Positions 23,959 through 32,759 of a stretch of 64,000 bases of DNA are shown piece after piece. A program made the position numbers and the translations under genes. Below the pieces are notes generated by a model. The model was not told where the DNA came from, searched no databases, and saw nothing but the letters and a program-made list of their open reading frames with translations. The DNA is from UBA5336 sp964415675 (GTDB lineage Bacteria; Pseudomonadota; Alphaproteobacteria; Caulobacterales; Hyphomonadaceae), in NCBI GenBank assembly GCA_964415675.1, contig CAYQBG010000015.1, positions 36,727-100,726 of the forward strand, written 5' to 3'. Each line of letters starts with the position of its first letter. The stretch's first letter is position 1.

Positions 23959-25473
23959 TCACGAGAAGATGATCGTGTTCACCTCATTAACATGTGTGGC
24001 CGTGACATTTCTGCCGCACTGGCTGGCCTCCGCACGCAGGAATTCGATTCCCTGCGCATCGGTATTGGCGATAAACCGGCGCCCCTCATCGGTGCGGCAA
24101 AATACAATGGCCTGTTGCGGGCCTTCGCGGCCATGCACAATCGTGTAGGTCTCCAGCCTCCCTCGAGTTGGGGCCTCGTCAATCTCAATTCGGGCATCGG
24201 GCGTAGCGGGTGGTTCGGCGGGCGTGAAGTTTTCGGGGCGAGCTGTTGAGTAAATGCCAGCTGCCTCCTTTGTCATCCAGCCGCCATTGGCAAGAATGAG
24301 CCCGTATTCGCCAGGCGCTGTGCGCAACCGTTCAGCCATGGACGCAATTCCGTGGAGTGAATAATTGTTCCCGGGCCCGCCAAAATAGGGAAGTCCGCCC
24401 GTCAGGGTGAGCGAACGCTGATCATGTCTCCAGTCGATACCCAGCGCATCGCAGGCGGAAAATACGGCGCAGGGAAAGCAGGAATAGATGTCCAGCGCGG
24501 ACATGTTGCCCTGCTCGCGACCGGCCTGGACAAGGGCACGCGTGACGGCGGCCTTCATGGCGAAGGAGCGGTCCATGTCCGGGCGCAGCGAGATATGGTC
24601 GTCATTGGCTTCGCCGGCGCCGTGCAGATAAACGCGCTGGTCGTGGGCAATGCCAACCGCGTCGGCCTTATCATCTGACATCATGACTACAGCTGCGCCG
24701 AGATTCACAGCATCCTGCGCAATGTGCCATTTCAGGAACGGGTCCACAATCTCGCGGTTTTCCGCGCTCGGCGTGGCCAGCCATTCGACGCTTCGCGCGA
24801 CCGGAAACTGGGCATAGGGGTTGGCGGCGGCCACTTTCGTAAATGGCGCAAAAAGCTCTGACATGACCTGGCGGTGTTCGCTGCGCGTGCGGCCTTCGCG
24901 ATGGGCAATGGCGGTTTCGAACATTCCATAGAAATAGGGAGGCGAGACCATGCCATGCTTGATCTCGTTACGCGTCAGCAGCATGGGGCCGAAGCCGCGA
25001 TCCTCGAAAGCGAGATCGTTGTCGTCGCTCCAGTCGATCTCGATCCCTGCGCGCCGCGCTGTCTTGCTGGCGCCATTGGCCTCCGATCCGACTATGAGGA
25101 CGCATTCGGCCTCGCCCGCATGGATCAGGGCGGCCATTTCATTAACCAGCTTCTGCGGCGTCTGCCCGCCGGATATGGAGTAGATGGCCCTGCGAGGGCG
25201 CGCCCCGATTTCGCGTGCCAGCGTGCCTGGCAGGTTCGCATTCTGTCCGTTCGGATGGACCGGGTTTGGCCGGGAGTCCTCATTGGTGCGCACAAAGGCG
25301 AGCGTGTCGATCTCGCTCGCGAGTCCTGTTTTTCCGGCATCCTCCAGCGCGGCCTGCGCGGCCTTTGCCGCCATTGAGAGGGGTGAGGGCGCATCCGCCG
25401 GCCCGGACGATCCGTCCCAATGGCTGACCGCCTGACCGACGCCTACCAGCACTGGCATCTTGTCTTGCGCCAT
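23959..25473 (-). CDS. Thiolase-like protein (TLP1-type) with additional C-terminal domain
   Basis: A 504-residue protein with a thiolase fold. VLVGVGQAVSHWDG opens the N-terminal domain, and the conserved His of the second half is in GGPGNNYSLHGIA. However, the usual nucleophilic Cys motif (V-x2-CASG) is replaced by IYSISGGQTPQKL, so standard thiolase chemistry is unlikely. Residues about 410-504 form an extra C-terminal domain (LETYTIVHGREGPQQAIVFC), the arrangement of mycobacterial TLP1 proteins. Annotation pipelines usually call this acetyl-CoA acetyltransferase; the real function is unknown. It lies between galU and the aminotransferase gene with no obvious metabolic link to them. Confidence 0.8.
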   Translation of the reverse strand: MAQDKMPVLVGVGQAVSHWDGSSGPADAPSPLSMAAKAAQAALEDAGKTGLASEIDTLAFVRTNEDSRPNPVHPNGQNANLPGTLAREIGARPRRAIYSISGGQTPQKLVNEMAALIHAGEAECVLIVGSEANGASKTARRAGIEIDWSDDNDLAFEDRGFGPMLLTRNEIKHGMVSPPYFYGMFETAIAHREGRTRSEHRQVMSELFAPFTKVAAANPYAQFPVARSVEWLATPSAENREIVDPFLKWHIAQDAVNLGAAVVMMSDDKADAVGIAHDQRVYLHGAGEANDDHISLRPDMDRSFAMKAAVTRALVQAGREQGNMSALDIYSCFPCAVFSACDALGIDWRHDQRSLTLTGGLPYFGGPGNNYSLHGIASMAERLRTAPGEYGLILANGGWMTKEAAGIYSTARPENFTPAEPPATPDARIEIDEAPTRGRLETYTIVHGREGPQQAIVFCRTDEGRRFIANTDAQGIEFLRAEASQCGRNVTATHVNEVNTIIFS

Positions 25474-25571
25474 GATCCGCTCTCCTCGCTGTTCTGTCGT
25501 GTCGCGCAGGTTTAGACAAGTGCACCGCCGCTGGCGAGACGGGACGTTGGGTAAGGCGATTCCCGGCGCCG

Positions 25572-26729
25572 TCAGTCCGGCGCGTAACTCGCCACAGTCG
25601 CGATGATCATGTCCTGCGTCCCGGTGTCGAGATAGGGATGCATCGGAAGGGAGATGACATTGTCGCAGGCCGCTTGCGTGGCCGGCAAGCCGCCTGGCGC
25701 ACGGGGATAGCGTTTCGCGAATTCCTGATCGTGCAGCGGGATGGGATAATAGACCGCGCTGGGAATCCCGGCGCTTTTGAGGTGGTCCTGCAGCCCGTCG
25801 CGGTCGGGATGCTCGATCGTGTATTGCGCCCAGACCGAGCGCCCGCCGTCGATCACATGCGGCACCTGCGCGGTAAATTCGGCAAGGCCGGAATTATAAT
25901 GCGCCGCAATAACCTGACGCCGCTGAATCTCATCATCGAAGATTTTCAGCTTTTCGATCAGGATCGCTGCCTGGATTGTATCAAGACGCGAATTCATCCC
26001 AACACGGAGATTCATATATTTCGGGTCGTGTCGGAAACTCGCGCCTTCGAGATCGGATGGCATCACCTTGCCATATGTGCGCAGCGACTCGATCCGCTCG
26101 GCCAGCGCGTCATCATTGGTCAGGATGGCCCCGCCATCGCCATAGCAGCCAAGCGGCTTGGCCGGGAAAAAGCTGGTCGTGACCACATCGGCCCAGTGCC
26201 CGGGATTGTGGCCATCCAGCGTGCAGCCAAAGCCCTGCGCATTGTCCGCGATGAGCTTGAGTCCGTGTGCGTCACAGATGTCCCGGAGGGCACGATAGTC
26301 TGCAGGCTGTCCGAACAGATCCACCGCGATCACGGCGCGCAGTGTGAGCCGGCCTTCTGCTTTCACTGCCTCGATCGCCGATTGCAGGCTTTGCGGGTCG
26401 ATATTGTAGGTGAGCGGATCGATGTCGACGAAGACGGGGACAGCGCCGAGCCAGGGCACAACCTGCGCCGTCGCGACGAATGTGAAGGACGGGCAGAACA
26501 CTGCGTCACCAGGTCTGAGTTCCCAGGCCATCAGGGGCAGGGCCAGCGCCTCGGTGCCATTGGCGCAGGACACACAATGCGTCGTGCCGCCCCGTTCGGC
26601 GAGCTGGCGCTCAAGCTCCGCGACTTCGGGGCCCATCACATAGCGGCCATGCTCAATCACTGCCTGAACAGCTGTGTTGATCTCGTTTTCGATACGCCTG
26701 CGCTGGGCCTGAAGGTCGATGAATTGCAT
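25572..26729 (-). CDS. DegT/DnrJ/EryC1/StrS sugar aminotransferase (WbpE-like)
   Basis: A 385-residue PLP enzyme that transfers an amino group to a nucleotide-linked keto sugar. The PLP Lys is Lys191 in SFFPAKPLGCYGDGGAI. Other landmarks are CANGTEAL, FTFVATAQVVPWLGAVPVFV and VGMNSRLDTIQAAIL. Overall wording is closest to WbpE/WlbC-type 3-amino transferases that use UDP-2-acetamido-3-keto-glucuronate, which would need a WbpA/WbpB-type pair not found here. Neighbours galU and ugd support a role in O-antigen or capsule sugars. The start Met at 26729 begins the conserved MQFIDLQAQ. Confidence 0.88.
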   Translation of the reverse strand: MQFIDLQAQRRRIENEINTAVQAVIEHGRYVMGPEVAELERQLAERGGTTHCVSCANGTEALALPLMAWELRPGDAVFCPSFTFVATAQVVPWLGAVPVFVDIDPLTYNIDPQSLQSAIEAVKAEGRLTLRAVIAVDLFGQPADYRALRDICDAHGLKLIADNAQGFGCTLDGHNPGHWADVVTTSFFPAKPLGCYGDGGAILTNDDALAERIESLRTYGKVMPSDLEGASFRHDPKYMNLRVGMNSRLDTIQAAILIEKLKIFDDEIQRRQVIAAHYNSGLAEFTAQVPHVIDGGRSVWAQYTIEHPDRDGLQDHLKSAGIPSAVYYPIPLHDQEFAKRYPRAPGGLPATQAACDNVISLPMHPYLDTGTQDMIIATVASYAPD

Positions 26730-26836
26730 CCTTGCGCTCCTGAATATCGCATTGCAGCCGGTAGCCGGCCTGCCATCCCATCACAATTCAAGAATTGTTC
26801 GGGTCTGTTTCAGTCGCGTGTGGCCATGCGGCGGGG

Positions 26837-28150
26837 TCAGCTTGCCAGCGGCCGGCCCACGCTGGTGTAGCTGAAGCCGCGCCGCGCCATGTCTTCGGGG
26901 TCATAGATGTTGCGCAGATCGACGACAACCGAGCCGGCGAGCGTCTCCTTCAGGCGCTTCAGGTCGAGGGCGCGGAACTGGTGCCATTCGGTGATGATGA
27001 CGAGCGCGTCTGCCCCGGTGATCGCCTGCCAGACCGTGCCGCAATAGGTGATGTCCGGCATCAGCTTTTCGGATTCTTCCATCGCTTCCGGGTCATAGGC
27101 CTTGACGGTGGCACCAGCCGCGGTGAGCGCGGGGATGATATCGAGGCTGGGCGCATCGCGCATATCGTCCGTGTTCGGCTTGAAAGCGAGGCCGAGCACC
27201 GCCACAGTCTTGCCGGACAGGTCGCCATCCATGGCCTTGATGACTTTGTCGGCCATCGCCTTCTTGCGCGCATTATTGACTTCGATCACAGTATCGACGA
27301 TCCGCACCGGACTGCCGCAATCATTGGCCGTCTTGGTCAGGGCCAGCGTGTCCTTGGGAAAACACGAGCCGCCATATCCCGGCCCGGCATTGAGGAATTT
27401 CTTGCCAATGCGGCCATCAAGACCAATGCCGCGCGAGACCTGCTGGACATTGGCGCCGACCGTCTCGCACAGATCCGCGATTTCGTTGATGAAGGTGATC
27501 TTCACTGCCAGGAAGGCGTTCGCGGCATATTTGATCAGTTCCGACGTCCGCCGCGACGTGAACAGGATCGGTGTCTCATTGAGGAAAAGCGGGCGGTAAA
27601 GCTCGCGCATGAGTTCGCGGGCGCGCTCGTCATCCGAGCCGACAACCACGCGATCGGGGATCATGAAATCCTTGATCGCCGCGCCCTCGCGCAGGAATTC
27701 CGGATTGGAGACCACGGCGAAATCCGCCTCGGGATTGGTTCTGGAGATGATCGCCTCAACCTCATCGCCGGTGCCTACAGGCACGGTGGACTTGGTCACC
27801 ACAACGGTGAAGCCGTCGATCAGGCCGGCAATCTCCTCAGCCGCAGCATAGACATAGGACAGGTCAGCATGGCCGTCGCCGCGCCGGGAGGGCGTGCCGA
27901 CCGCGATGAACACGGCATCGGCCTGGGCAATCGCATCCTTCGCCTGCGTGGTGAAGAAAAGTCGTTCTTCCTTCACATTCTTGTCGACAAGGCTGTCCAG
28001 GCCCGGTTCGAAGATGGGGATCTCGCCGCGGTTCAGCCTCTCGATCTTCGTGGCGTCCTTGTCGACGCAGGTCACCGTGTGTCCGAAATCGGCAAAACAC
28101 GCCCCGGAAACAAGCCCGACATATCCGGTGCCGATCATTGCAACGCGCAT
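26837..28150 (-). CDS. ugd: UDP-glucose 6-dehydrogenase
   Basis: A 437-residue NAD-dependent enzyme that oxidises UDP-glucose to UDP-glucuronate. The Rossmann motif is GTGYVGLVSGACFADFGH at the N-terminus, and the catalytic Cys lies in NAGPGYGGSCFPKDT at about residue 260. The C-terminal UDP-binding domain contains LGLAFKPNTDDMRDAPSL. All signature regions are intact and the length is usual. It lies immediately upstream of the WbpE-like aminotransferase on the same strand, about 107 bases apart, so they may be co-transcribed. UDP-glucuronate would supply acidic exopolysaccharide or amino-sugar routes. Confidence 0.95.
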   Translation of the reverse strand: MRVAMIGTGYVGLVSGACFADFGHTVTCVDKDATKIERLNRGEIPIFEPGLDSLVDKNVKEERLFFTTQAKDAIAQADAVFIAVGTPSRRGDGHADLSYVYAAAEEIAGLIDGFTVVVTKSTVPVGTGDEVEAIISRTNPEADFAVVSNPEFLREGAAIKDFMIPDRVVVGSDDERARELMRELYRPLFLNETPILFTSRRTSELIKYAANAFLAVKITFINEIADLCETVGANVQQVSRGIGLDGRIGKKFLNAGPGYGGSCFPKDTLALTKTANDCGSPVRIVDTVIEVNNARKKAMADKVIKAMDGDLSGKTVAVLGLAFKPNTDDMRDAPSLDIIPALTAAGATVKAYDPEAMEESEKLMPDITYCGTVWQAITGADALVIITEWHQFRALDLKRLKETLAGSVVVDLRNIYDPEDMARRGFSYTSVGRPLAS

Positions 28151-28305
28151 AAGCTACTTCTCCAGTGCCAGGCCAGAACAGCCAGCCGCCGACATGGCAG
28201 ATGACGGGCACAATTGGCGCTCACCCGCGCAAAACCCGGGCCAGTGAATTCACCCGGTCTCTAGAACAAGTCCGAAAGCGCGTCCACAAGGTCAGTGCGC
28301 GATCG

Positions 28306-28776
28306 TCACGAGACATCATCCACGCCCGGCGGGGGATCGCCCATCAGGTAACGCGGGCCCCTGCCTTGCTGGCTGGCCCGGTCGCCGCGATTATAGAGCT
28401 GGCAAGGCTTGAGAGACAGGCAACCGCAACCGATGCAGCCGTCCAGCCGGTCGCGCAGGCGGGTGAACCCCTCGATCCGCGCATCAAGGCTGGCGCGGAA
28501 CCGCCGGCTGATCGCCTGCCAGTCCTTCGCCGTGGGTGTACGCCCGTCAGGCAGCGAGGCCAGCTGCTCGCCAATCTCCGCGATTGAGAATCCGAGTTGC
28601 TGGGCGATCATGACGAAGGATAGCCGGCGGATATCAGCGCGCAGGAACCGCCTGTGCCCGCCCGCATTGCGCATTGATGCGATAAGGCCGCGTTGCTCAT
28701 AGAAGCGGATCGCCGAAACAGACAGTCCGGTTCGTCGCGCCAGTTCTCCGATACTGATCAGGTCGCCGGGTCGCAT
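28306..28776 (-). CDS. soxR: Redox-sensitive transcriptional activator SoxR
   Basis: A 156-residue MerR-family regulator. The helix-turn-helix is in SIGELARRTGLSVSAIRFYE with the wing RRFLRADIRRL. The dimerisation helix leads to the [2Fe-2S] ligands Cys114, Cys117, Cys119 and Cys125 in the C-x2-C-x-C-x5-C pattern (CIGCGCLSLKPC). Redox-cycling compounds or nitric oxide oxidise the cluster and turn on targets. An 18-base SoxR box (28807-28824) lies 31 bases ahead of its start in the divergent region with a VOC gene. No soxS is seen, as usual outside enterics. Confidence 0.95.
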   Translation of the reverse strand: MRPGDLISIGELARRTGLSVSAIRFYEQRGLIASMRNAGGHRRFLRADIRRLSFVMIAQQLGFSIAEIGEQLASLPDGRTPTAKDWQAISRRFRASLDARIEGFTRLRDRLDGCIGCGCLSLKPCQLYNRGDRASQQGRGPRYLMGDPPPGVDDVS

Positions 28777-28806
28777 GGGTCCGCTGCTCCTTCAAAAGTC
28801 GCTTGA

Positions 28807-28824
28807 TCTCAACTTAAGTTGAGA
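28807..28824. promoter_or_regulatory. SoxR box between soxR and the VOC gene
   Basis: TCTCAACTTAAGTTGAGA is a perfect 18-base palindrome of the same size and shape as the SoxR operator CCTCAAGTTAACTTGAGG. It is centred about 40 bases from the soxR start and 59 bases from the VOC start, as expected for a site that controls one or both. Confidence 0.85.
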
Positions 28825-28874
28825 AATTAGTCTCTCCACGTCAGGCCTTTCTGGCAAGCGAAATGGAGTTGAAA

Positions 28875-29258
28875 ATGGCCGAAGCCCTGTTCGAACACGT
28901 CAATTACACCGTCAGCGAGCCCCGCCGGACGGCTGATCTCATGTGCCAGCTGTTCGGCTGGAAGGTGAGATGGGAGGGCCCGTCGCTTGGCGGCGGTCAC
29001 ACTGTCCATGTCGGCACGGATAAGCGCTATCTGGCGCTGTACTCGCCACCGCAGGAGATCGCGGCCACTGCGAACCCGCTTCTCCGGCGCGGCGGGCTCA
29101 ATCATGTCGGCGTGCTGGTCGAGGGTCTCGATGCCGCCGATGCGCGTGTGAAAAGCGCCGGCCTGACGCCGCATTCCCACCAGGAATACGAGCCGGGCCG
29201 GCGCTTCTATTTTCACGATGCTGACGGCATCGAATACGAGGTCGTCAGCTATCGGTGA
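28875..29258 (+). CDS. VOC/glyoxalase-fold protein, probable SoxR target
   Basis: A 127-residue protein of the vicinal-oxygen-chelate superfamily. The first beta-alpha unit is ALFEHVNYTVSEPRRTADLM with FGWKVRWEGP, and the second is GLNHVGVLVEGLDAADARVK with RFYFHDADGIEYEVVSY at the end. The likely metal or substrate residues are the His in FEHVNYTV and LNHVG and the Glu near the C-terminus. The ATG at 28875 has GGAG six bases upstream; an ATG at 28863 overlaps that site. The gene faces a SoxR box, so it may detoxify redox-active or electrophilic compounds (inference). Confidence 0.85.
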   Translation: MAEALFEHVNYTVSEPRRTADLMCQLFGWKVRWEGPSLGGGHTVHVGTDKRYLALYSPPQEIAATANPLLRRGGLNHVGVLVEGLDAADARVKSAGLTPHSHQEYEPGRRFYFHDADGIEYEVVSYR

Positions 29259-29262
29259 ACTG

Positions 29263-30438
29263 TCAGGACACCAGTGATTGCAGCTTTTCGGCCAGGTCGG
29301 TGCGTTCCCACGAGAAGGTGCCGTCCGCGCCAGGCTCGCGGCCGAAATGGCCATAAGCCGCAGTTGGCGTATAGATGGCCTTTCCCAGCCCGAGATGCTC
29401 GCGAATACCACGTGGGCTGAGATCGAACGATTCGCGTAGCGCGCTGGCGATCCTGTCCTCGGGCGCCTTGCCGGTGCCGAACGTGTCGACAAAGATCGAC
29501 AGCGGCTGGGCCACGCCAATCGCATAGGAGACCTGGATCACGCATTTGTCGGCAAGGCCGGCTGCCACGACATTCTTGGCCAGATAGCGCGTCGCATAGG
29601 CGGCCGAACGGTCCACCTTGGACGGGTCTTTGCCTGAGAAGGCGCCGCCGCCATGCGGGGCTGCGCCGCCATAAGTATCGACAATGATCTTGCGGCCCGT
29701 AAGGCCGGCATCGCCATCGGGCCCGCCAATCACGAAGCGCCCGGTCGGATTGACGTAGAATTTGTCTTCCGGCGGGAACCAGCCTTCCGGCAGCACCGAT
29801 TGAACGACGGGGCGGACAAGCTCGCGGAGTTCTTCCAGTGTTGCGCTGTCCTTGTGCTGGGTCGAGACGACGACTGCATTGACGTCGACCGGGCGCCCTT
29901 CCTCAAAACGAAGAGTTACCTGGCTCTTGGCGTCGGGCTCGAATTCCGGGCGCTCGCCGGAATGGCGCAGTGCAGCCATTTTCTGCAGGATCTGGTGCGA
30001 ATAGATCAGCGCAGGCGGCATCATTTCCGGCGTCTCATTGGTAGCATAGCCGAACATGATCCCCTGGTCGCCGGCGCCTTCTTCCTCATAAAGCCCCTGT
30101 CCGGCTTCGACCCCTTGTGCGATTTCCGCCGACTGGCCGTGGACATGGTTCTCCACCATCATCTTTTCCCAGTGGAAACCCTCCTGCTCATAGCCGATCC
30201 GGCGCACGACATCGCGTGCGGTGGCGGACATCTCCTCGGGATGGACCACGGCGCCATTATTGGTGCGCACCTCACCGGCGAGTACGACGCGATTGGTCGT
30301 GGTCAGCGTTTCCACGGCGACCTTTGCCGAAGGGTCACGCGATAGGAACAGATCGACCACGGCATCCGAAATCTGGTCAGAGACCTTGTCGGGATGACCC
30401 TCGGACACGCTCTCGCTTGTGAAGTCATAATTGGTCAT
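29263..30438 (-). CDS. metK: S-adenosylmethionine synthetase
   Basis: A 391-residue enzyme making S-adenosylmethionine from methionine and ATP. The start TSESVSEGHPDKVSDQISDA contains the ATP-site His and Asp. GDQGIMFGYATNETPE and the second signature GGGAFSGKDPSKVDRSAAY are present. The ATG at 30438 is preceded by AGGAGAG. It is the last gene of an ahcY-purU-metK run, which puts SAM synthesis and S-adenosylhomocysteine removal together. It converges with the VOC gene at four bases. I looked for SAM riboswitch motifs upstream and saw none. Confidence 0.97.
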   Translation of the reverse strand: MTNYDFTSESVSEGHPDKVSDQISDAVVDLFLSRDPSAKVAVETLTTTNRVVLAGEVRTNNGAVVHPEEMSATARDVVRRIGYEQEGFHWEKMMVENHVHGQSAEIAQGVEAGQGLYEEEGAGDQGIMFGYATNETPEMMPPALIYSHQILQKMAALRHSGERPEFEPDAKSQVTLRFEEGRPVDVNAVVVSTQHKDSATLEELRELVRPVVQSVLPEGWFPPEDKFYVNPTGRFVIGGPDGDAGLTGRKIIVDTYGGAAPHGGGAFSGKDPSKVDRSAAYATRYLAKNVVAAGLADKCVIQVSYAIGVAQPLSIFVDTFGTGKAPEDRIASALRESFDLSPRGIREHLGLGKAIYTPTAAYGHFGREPGADGTFSWERTDLAEKLQSLVS

Positions 30439-30501
30439 GGCGCCCACTCTCCTGTCTGTTGTCTGGTCCTGGCCGGGCCGCCCGCCGCATGCTGACATGC
30501 A

Positions 30502-31359
30502 TCAGGCGAAGACGACCGTTTTCGCCCCGTTGATGAAAATTCGTTGTTCGGCATGGGCCTTCACTGCGCGGCTCAAGGCGGCGGCTTCGAGGTGTCGTCC
30601 AATCTGTATCAGGTCCGGCGGACCCATTGTGTGGTCCACTGGCTCGACGACCTGTGTAATGATCGGCCCTTCATCGAGATCTGGCGTGACATAATGAGCG
30701 GTCGCACCGACCACCTTTACCCCCCGGGTATGAGCCTGGTGATAAGGACGCGCCCCTTTGAAGCTTGGCAGGAAGGAATGGTGGATATTGATGCACCGTC
30801 CTTCGAGCCTCCGGCAGGCCGTGTCACTGAGCACCTGCATATAGCGGGCGAGAATGACAAGTTCGGCGCCGGTTTCCTCGACCAGTTCGAACAGGCGCCG
30901 CTCGGCATCGGGCTTGCTGGCTTCCGTCACCGGAACCTGATGATAGGGCAAGCCCCAATGCGCCAGCTTCGGCCCGAGGTCGGGATGGTTGGAGACGATT
31001 GCAACCGGGTCGATGGCCAGTTCGCCTGAACGCGCGCCATAGAGCAGGGCGTTTGCACAATGGTCTGATTTTGACACCATTATCAGGGCCTTCACGCGTT
31101 CACCTTCCGGATGGATGGCGAATTCCGCGTCCAAATCGTGCGCGACGGCTTCAAAACCCACTCGGAACCGGTCGAGGTCGAACTGTGAATTTGCCGGACG
31201 GAAGCTGAGCCGCGAGAAGAAGCGCCCGTCCATCTCATCACCGAAGCTGCGTGACCTGACGATGAAACAGTCCTCTGCTTCCATGAACCGTGAGATCGCA
31301 GCCACGATACCGACACGATCGGGGCAAGTCAGCCGGAGGATATAGGAGACAGTATCCAT
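30502..31359 (-). CDS. purU: Formyltetrahydrofolate deformylase
   Basis: A 285-residue enzyme that hydrolyses 10-formyltetrahydrofolate to formate and tetrahydrofolate. It has an N-terminal ACT domain (TCPDRVGIVAAISRFMEAED) and a formyltransferase domain with NIHHSFLPSFKGARPYHQAH and the catalytic Asp in VTPDLDEGPIITQ. It lies eight bases after ahcY and 63 bases before metK, linking one-carbon folate supply with the methyl cycle. Length is usual for PurU. Confidence 0.94.
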   Translation of the reverse strand: MDTVSYILRLTCPDRVGIVAAISRFMEAEDCFIVRSRSFGDEMDGRFFSRLSFRPANSQFDLDRFRVGFEAVAHDLDAEFAIHPEGERVKALIMVSKSDHCANALLYGARSGELAIDPVAIVSNHPDLGPKLAHWGLPYHQVPVTEASKPDAERRLFELVEETGAELVILARYMQVLSDTACRRLEGRCINIHHSFLPSFKGARPYHQAHTRGVKVVGATAHYVTPDLDEGPIITQVVEPVDHTMGPPDLIQIGRHLEAAALSRAVKAHAEQRIFINGAKTVVFA

Positions 31360-31367
31360 TGTTCAGC

Positions 31368-32759
31368 CTAGTAGCGATAATGCTCGGGCTTGAACGGTCC
31401 GTCGCCATCGACGCCGATATAATCTGCCTGTTCGCTGGTCAGCTCGGTAAGGTTGGCGCCGAGCTTGGAAAGATGCAGGCGGGCGACCTTCTCGTCGAGA
31501 TGCTTTGGCAGCGTGTAGACCTTGTTCTCATACTGCTCACCATTCTGGTGGAGCTCGATCTGGGCCAGCACCTGATTGGTAAACGAGGCCGACATCACGA
31601 AGGAGGGGTGACCGGTCGCATTTCCGAGATTCACAAGGCGCCCTTCGGAAAGCAGGATGATCCGCTTGCCATCGGGGAATGTGATCATGTCGACTTGGGG
31701 CTTGATATTCGTCCATTCGAAATTTTTCAGCGCCTCGACCTGAATTTCATTGTCGAAATGGCCGATATTGCAGACGATCGCCATGTCTTTCATGGCCCGC
31801 ATATGGTCGACGGTCAGGATGTCCTTGTTGCCGGTGGCGGTCACGAAGATATCGGCATGTGGTGCCATTTCATCTAGCGTGTGCACGCCATAGCCGTCCA
31901 TCGCGGCCTGAAGCGCGCAGATCGGATCGATTTCGGACACGGCGACGCGCGCCCCGGCGCCCGACAGGGAGGCGGCCGAGCCCTTGCCGACATCGCCATA
32001 ACCGGCGACGAAAGCGACCTTGCCGGCCATCATCACATCGGTGCCGCGACGGATGGCGTCAACGAGGCTCTCGCGGCAGCCATATTTGTTGTCGAATTTC
32101 GACTTGGTGACGCTGTCATTCACATTGATGGCCGGGAAGGCGAGCTCGCCGCGCTGTTCCATCTGGTAAAGACGCATCACTCCGGTCGTGGTCTCTTCGG
32201 ACACTCCGCGAATGGCGGCCTTGGTCTTTACAAACCACCCCGGGCTTTCGGCCATGCGCTTCTTGATCTGTGCAAAAAGATACTGCTCTTCCTCGGAGCC
32301 GGGATTGTCCAGGATTGACGGGTCAGATTCGGCTTTTTCACCGAGAACAAGATACAGCGTCGCATCGCCGCCATCATCCAGGATCAGATTGGGTGTCCAG
32401 CCGCCCGGGCCATGGAAAATCCTGTCGGCAAAATCCCAGTATTCTTCGAGCGTCTCGCCCTTGTGCGCAAAGACCGGCGTGCCATTGTCGGCTACGGCAG
32501 CGGCCGCATGATCCTGGGTCGAATAGATATTGCAGCTGGCCCAGCGGACTTCGGCGCCGAGCGCTTTTAGCGTCTGGATAAGAACCGCCGTCTGGATGGT
32601 CATGTGCAGGGAACCGGCAATCCTGGCGCCCTTCAGCGGCTGCGTGGGGCCAAATTCCTCACGCGCGGCCATGAGGCCCGGCATTTCGGTTTCGGCGATC
32701 GCAATTTCCTTGCGACCGAACTCCGCAAGACCAATGTCGGCGACCGTATAGTCAGACAT
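31368..32759 (-). CDS. ahcY: Adenosylhomocysteinase
   Basis: A 463-residue NAD-dependent enzyme that splits S-adenosylhomocysteine into adenosine and homocysteine, relieving inhibition of methyltransferases. Visible landmarks are SLHMTIQTAVLIQTLKALGA, DDGGDATLY, the NAD site KVAFVAGYGDVGKGSAASL and the C-terminal GPFKPEHYRY with the conserved Lys and Tyr. It contains the family's insertion around residues 160-185. It is first in the ahcY-purU-metK run. The 440-base leader toward glmS contains no recognisable SAH riboswitch. Confidence 0.97.
   Translation of the reverse strand: MSDYTVADIGLAEFGRKEIAIAETEMPGLMAAREEFGPTQPLKGARIAGSLHMTIQTAVLIQTLKALGAEVRWASCNIYSTQDHAAAAVADNGTPVFAHKGETLEEYWDFADRIFHGPGGWTPNLILDDGGDATLYLVLGEKAESDPSILDNPGSEEEQYLFAQIKKRMAESPGWFVKTKAAIRGVSEETTTGVMRLYQMEQRGELAFPAINVNDSVTKSKFDNKYGCRESLVDAIRRGTDVMMAGKVAFVAGYGDVGKGSAASLSGAGARVAVSEIDPICALQAAMDGYGVHTLDEMAPHADIFVTATGNKDILTVDHMRAMKDMAIVCNIGHFDNEIQVEALKNFEWTNIKPQVDMITFPDGKRIILLSEGRLVNLGNATGHPSFVMSASFTNQVLAQIELHQNGEQYENKVYTLPKHLDEKVARLHLSKLGANLTELTSEQADYIGVDGDGPFKPEHYRY

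Noticed and set aside
25638..26870. 410-codon plus-strand ORF opposite the aminotransferase
   Set aside because: It mirrors a well-conserved gene; its translation has no family features. Long antisense frames are common at this GC content.
26795..28204. 469-codon plus-strand ORF opposite ugd
   Set aside because: Antisense shadow of a clearly recognisable UDP-glucose dehydrogenase; His/Asp/Arg-rich nonsense composition.
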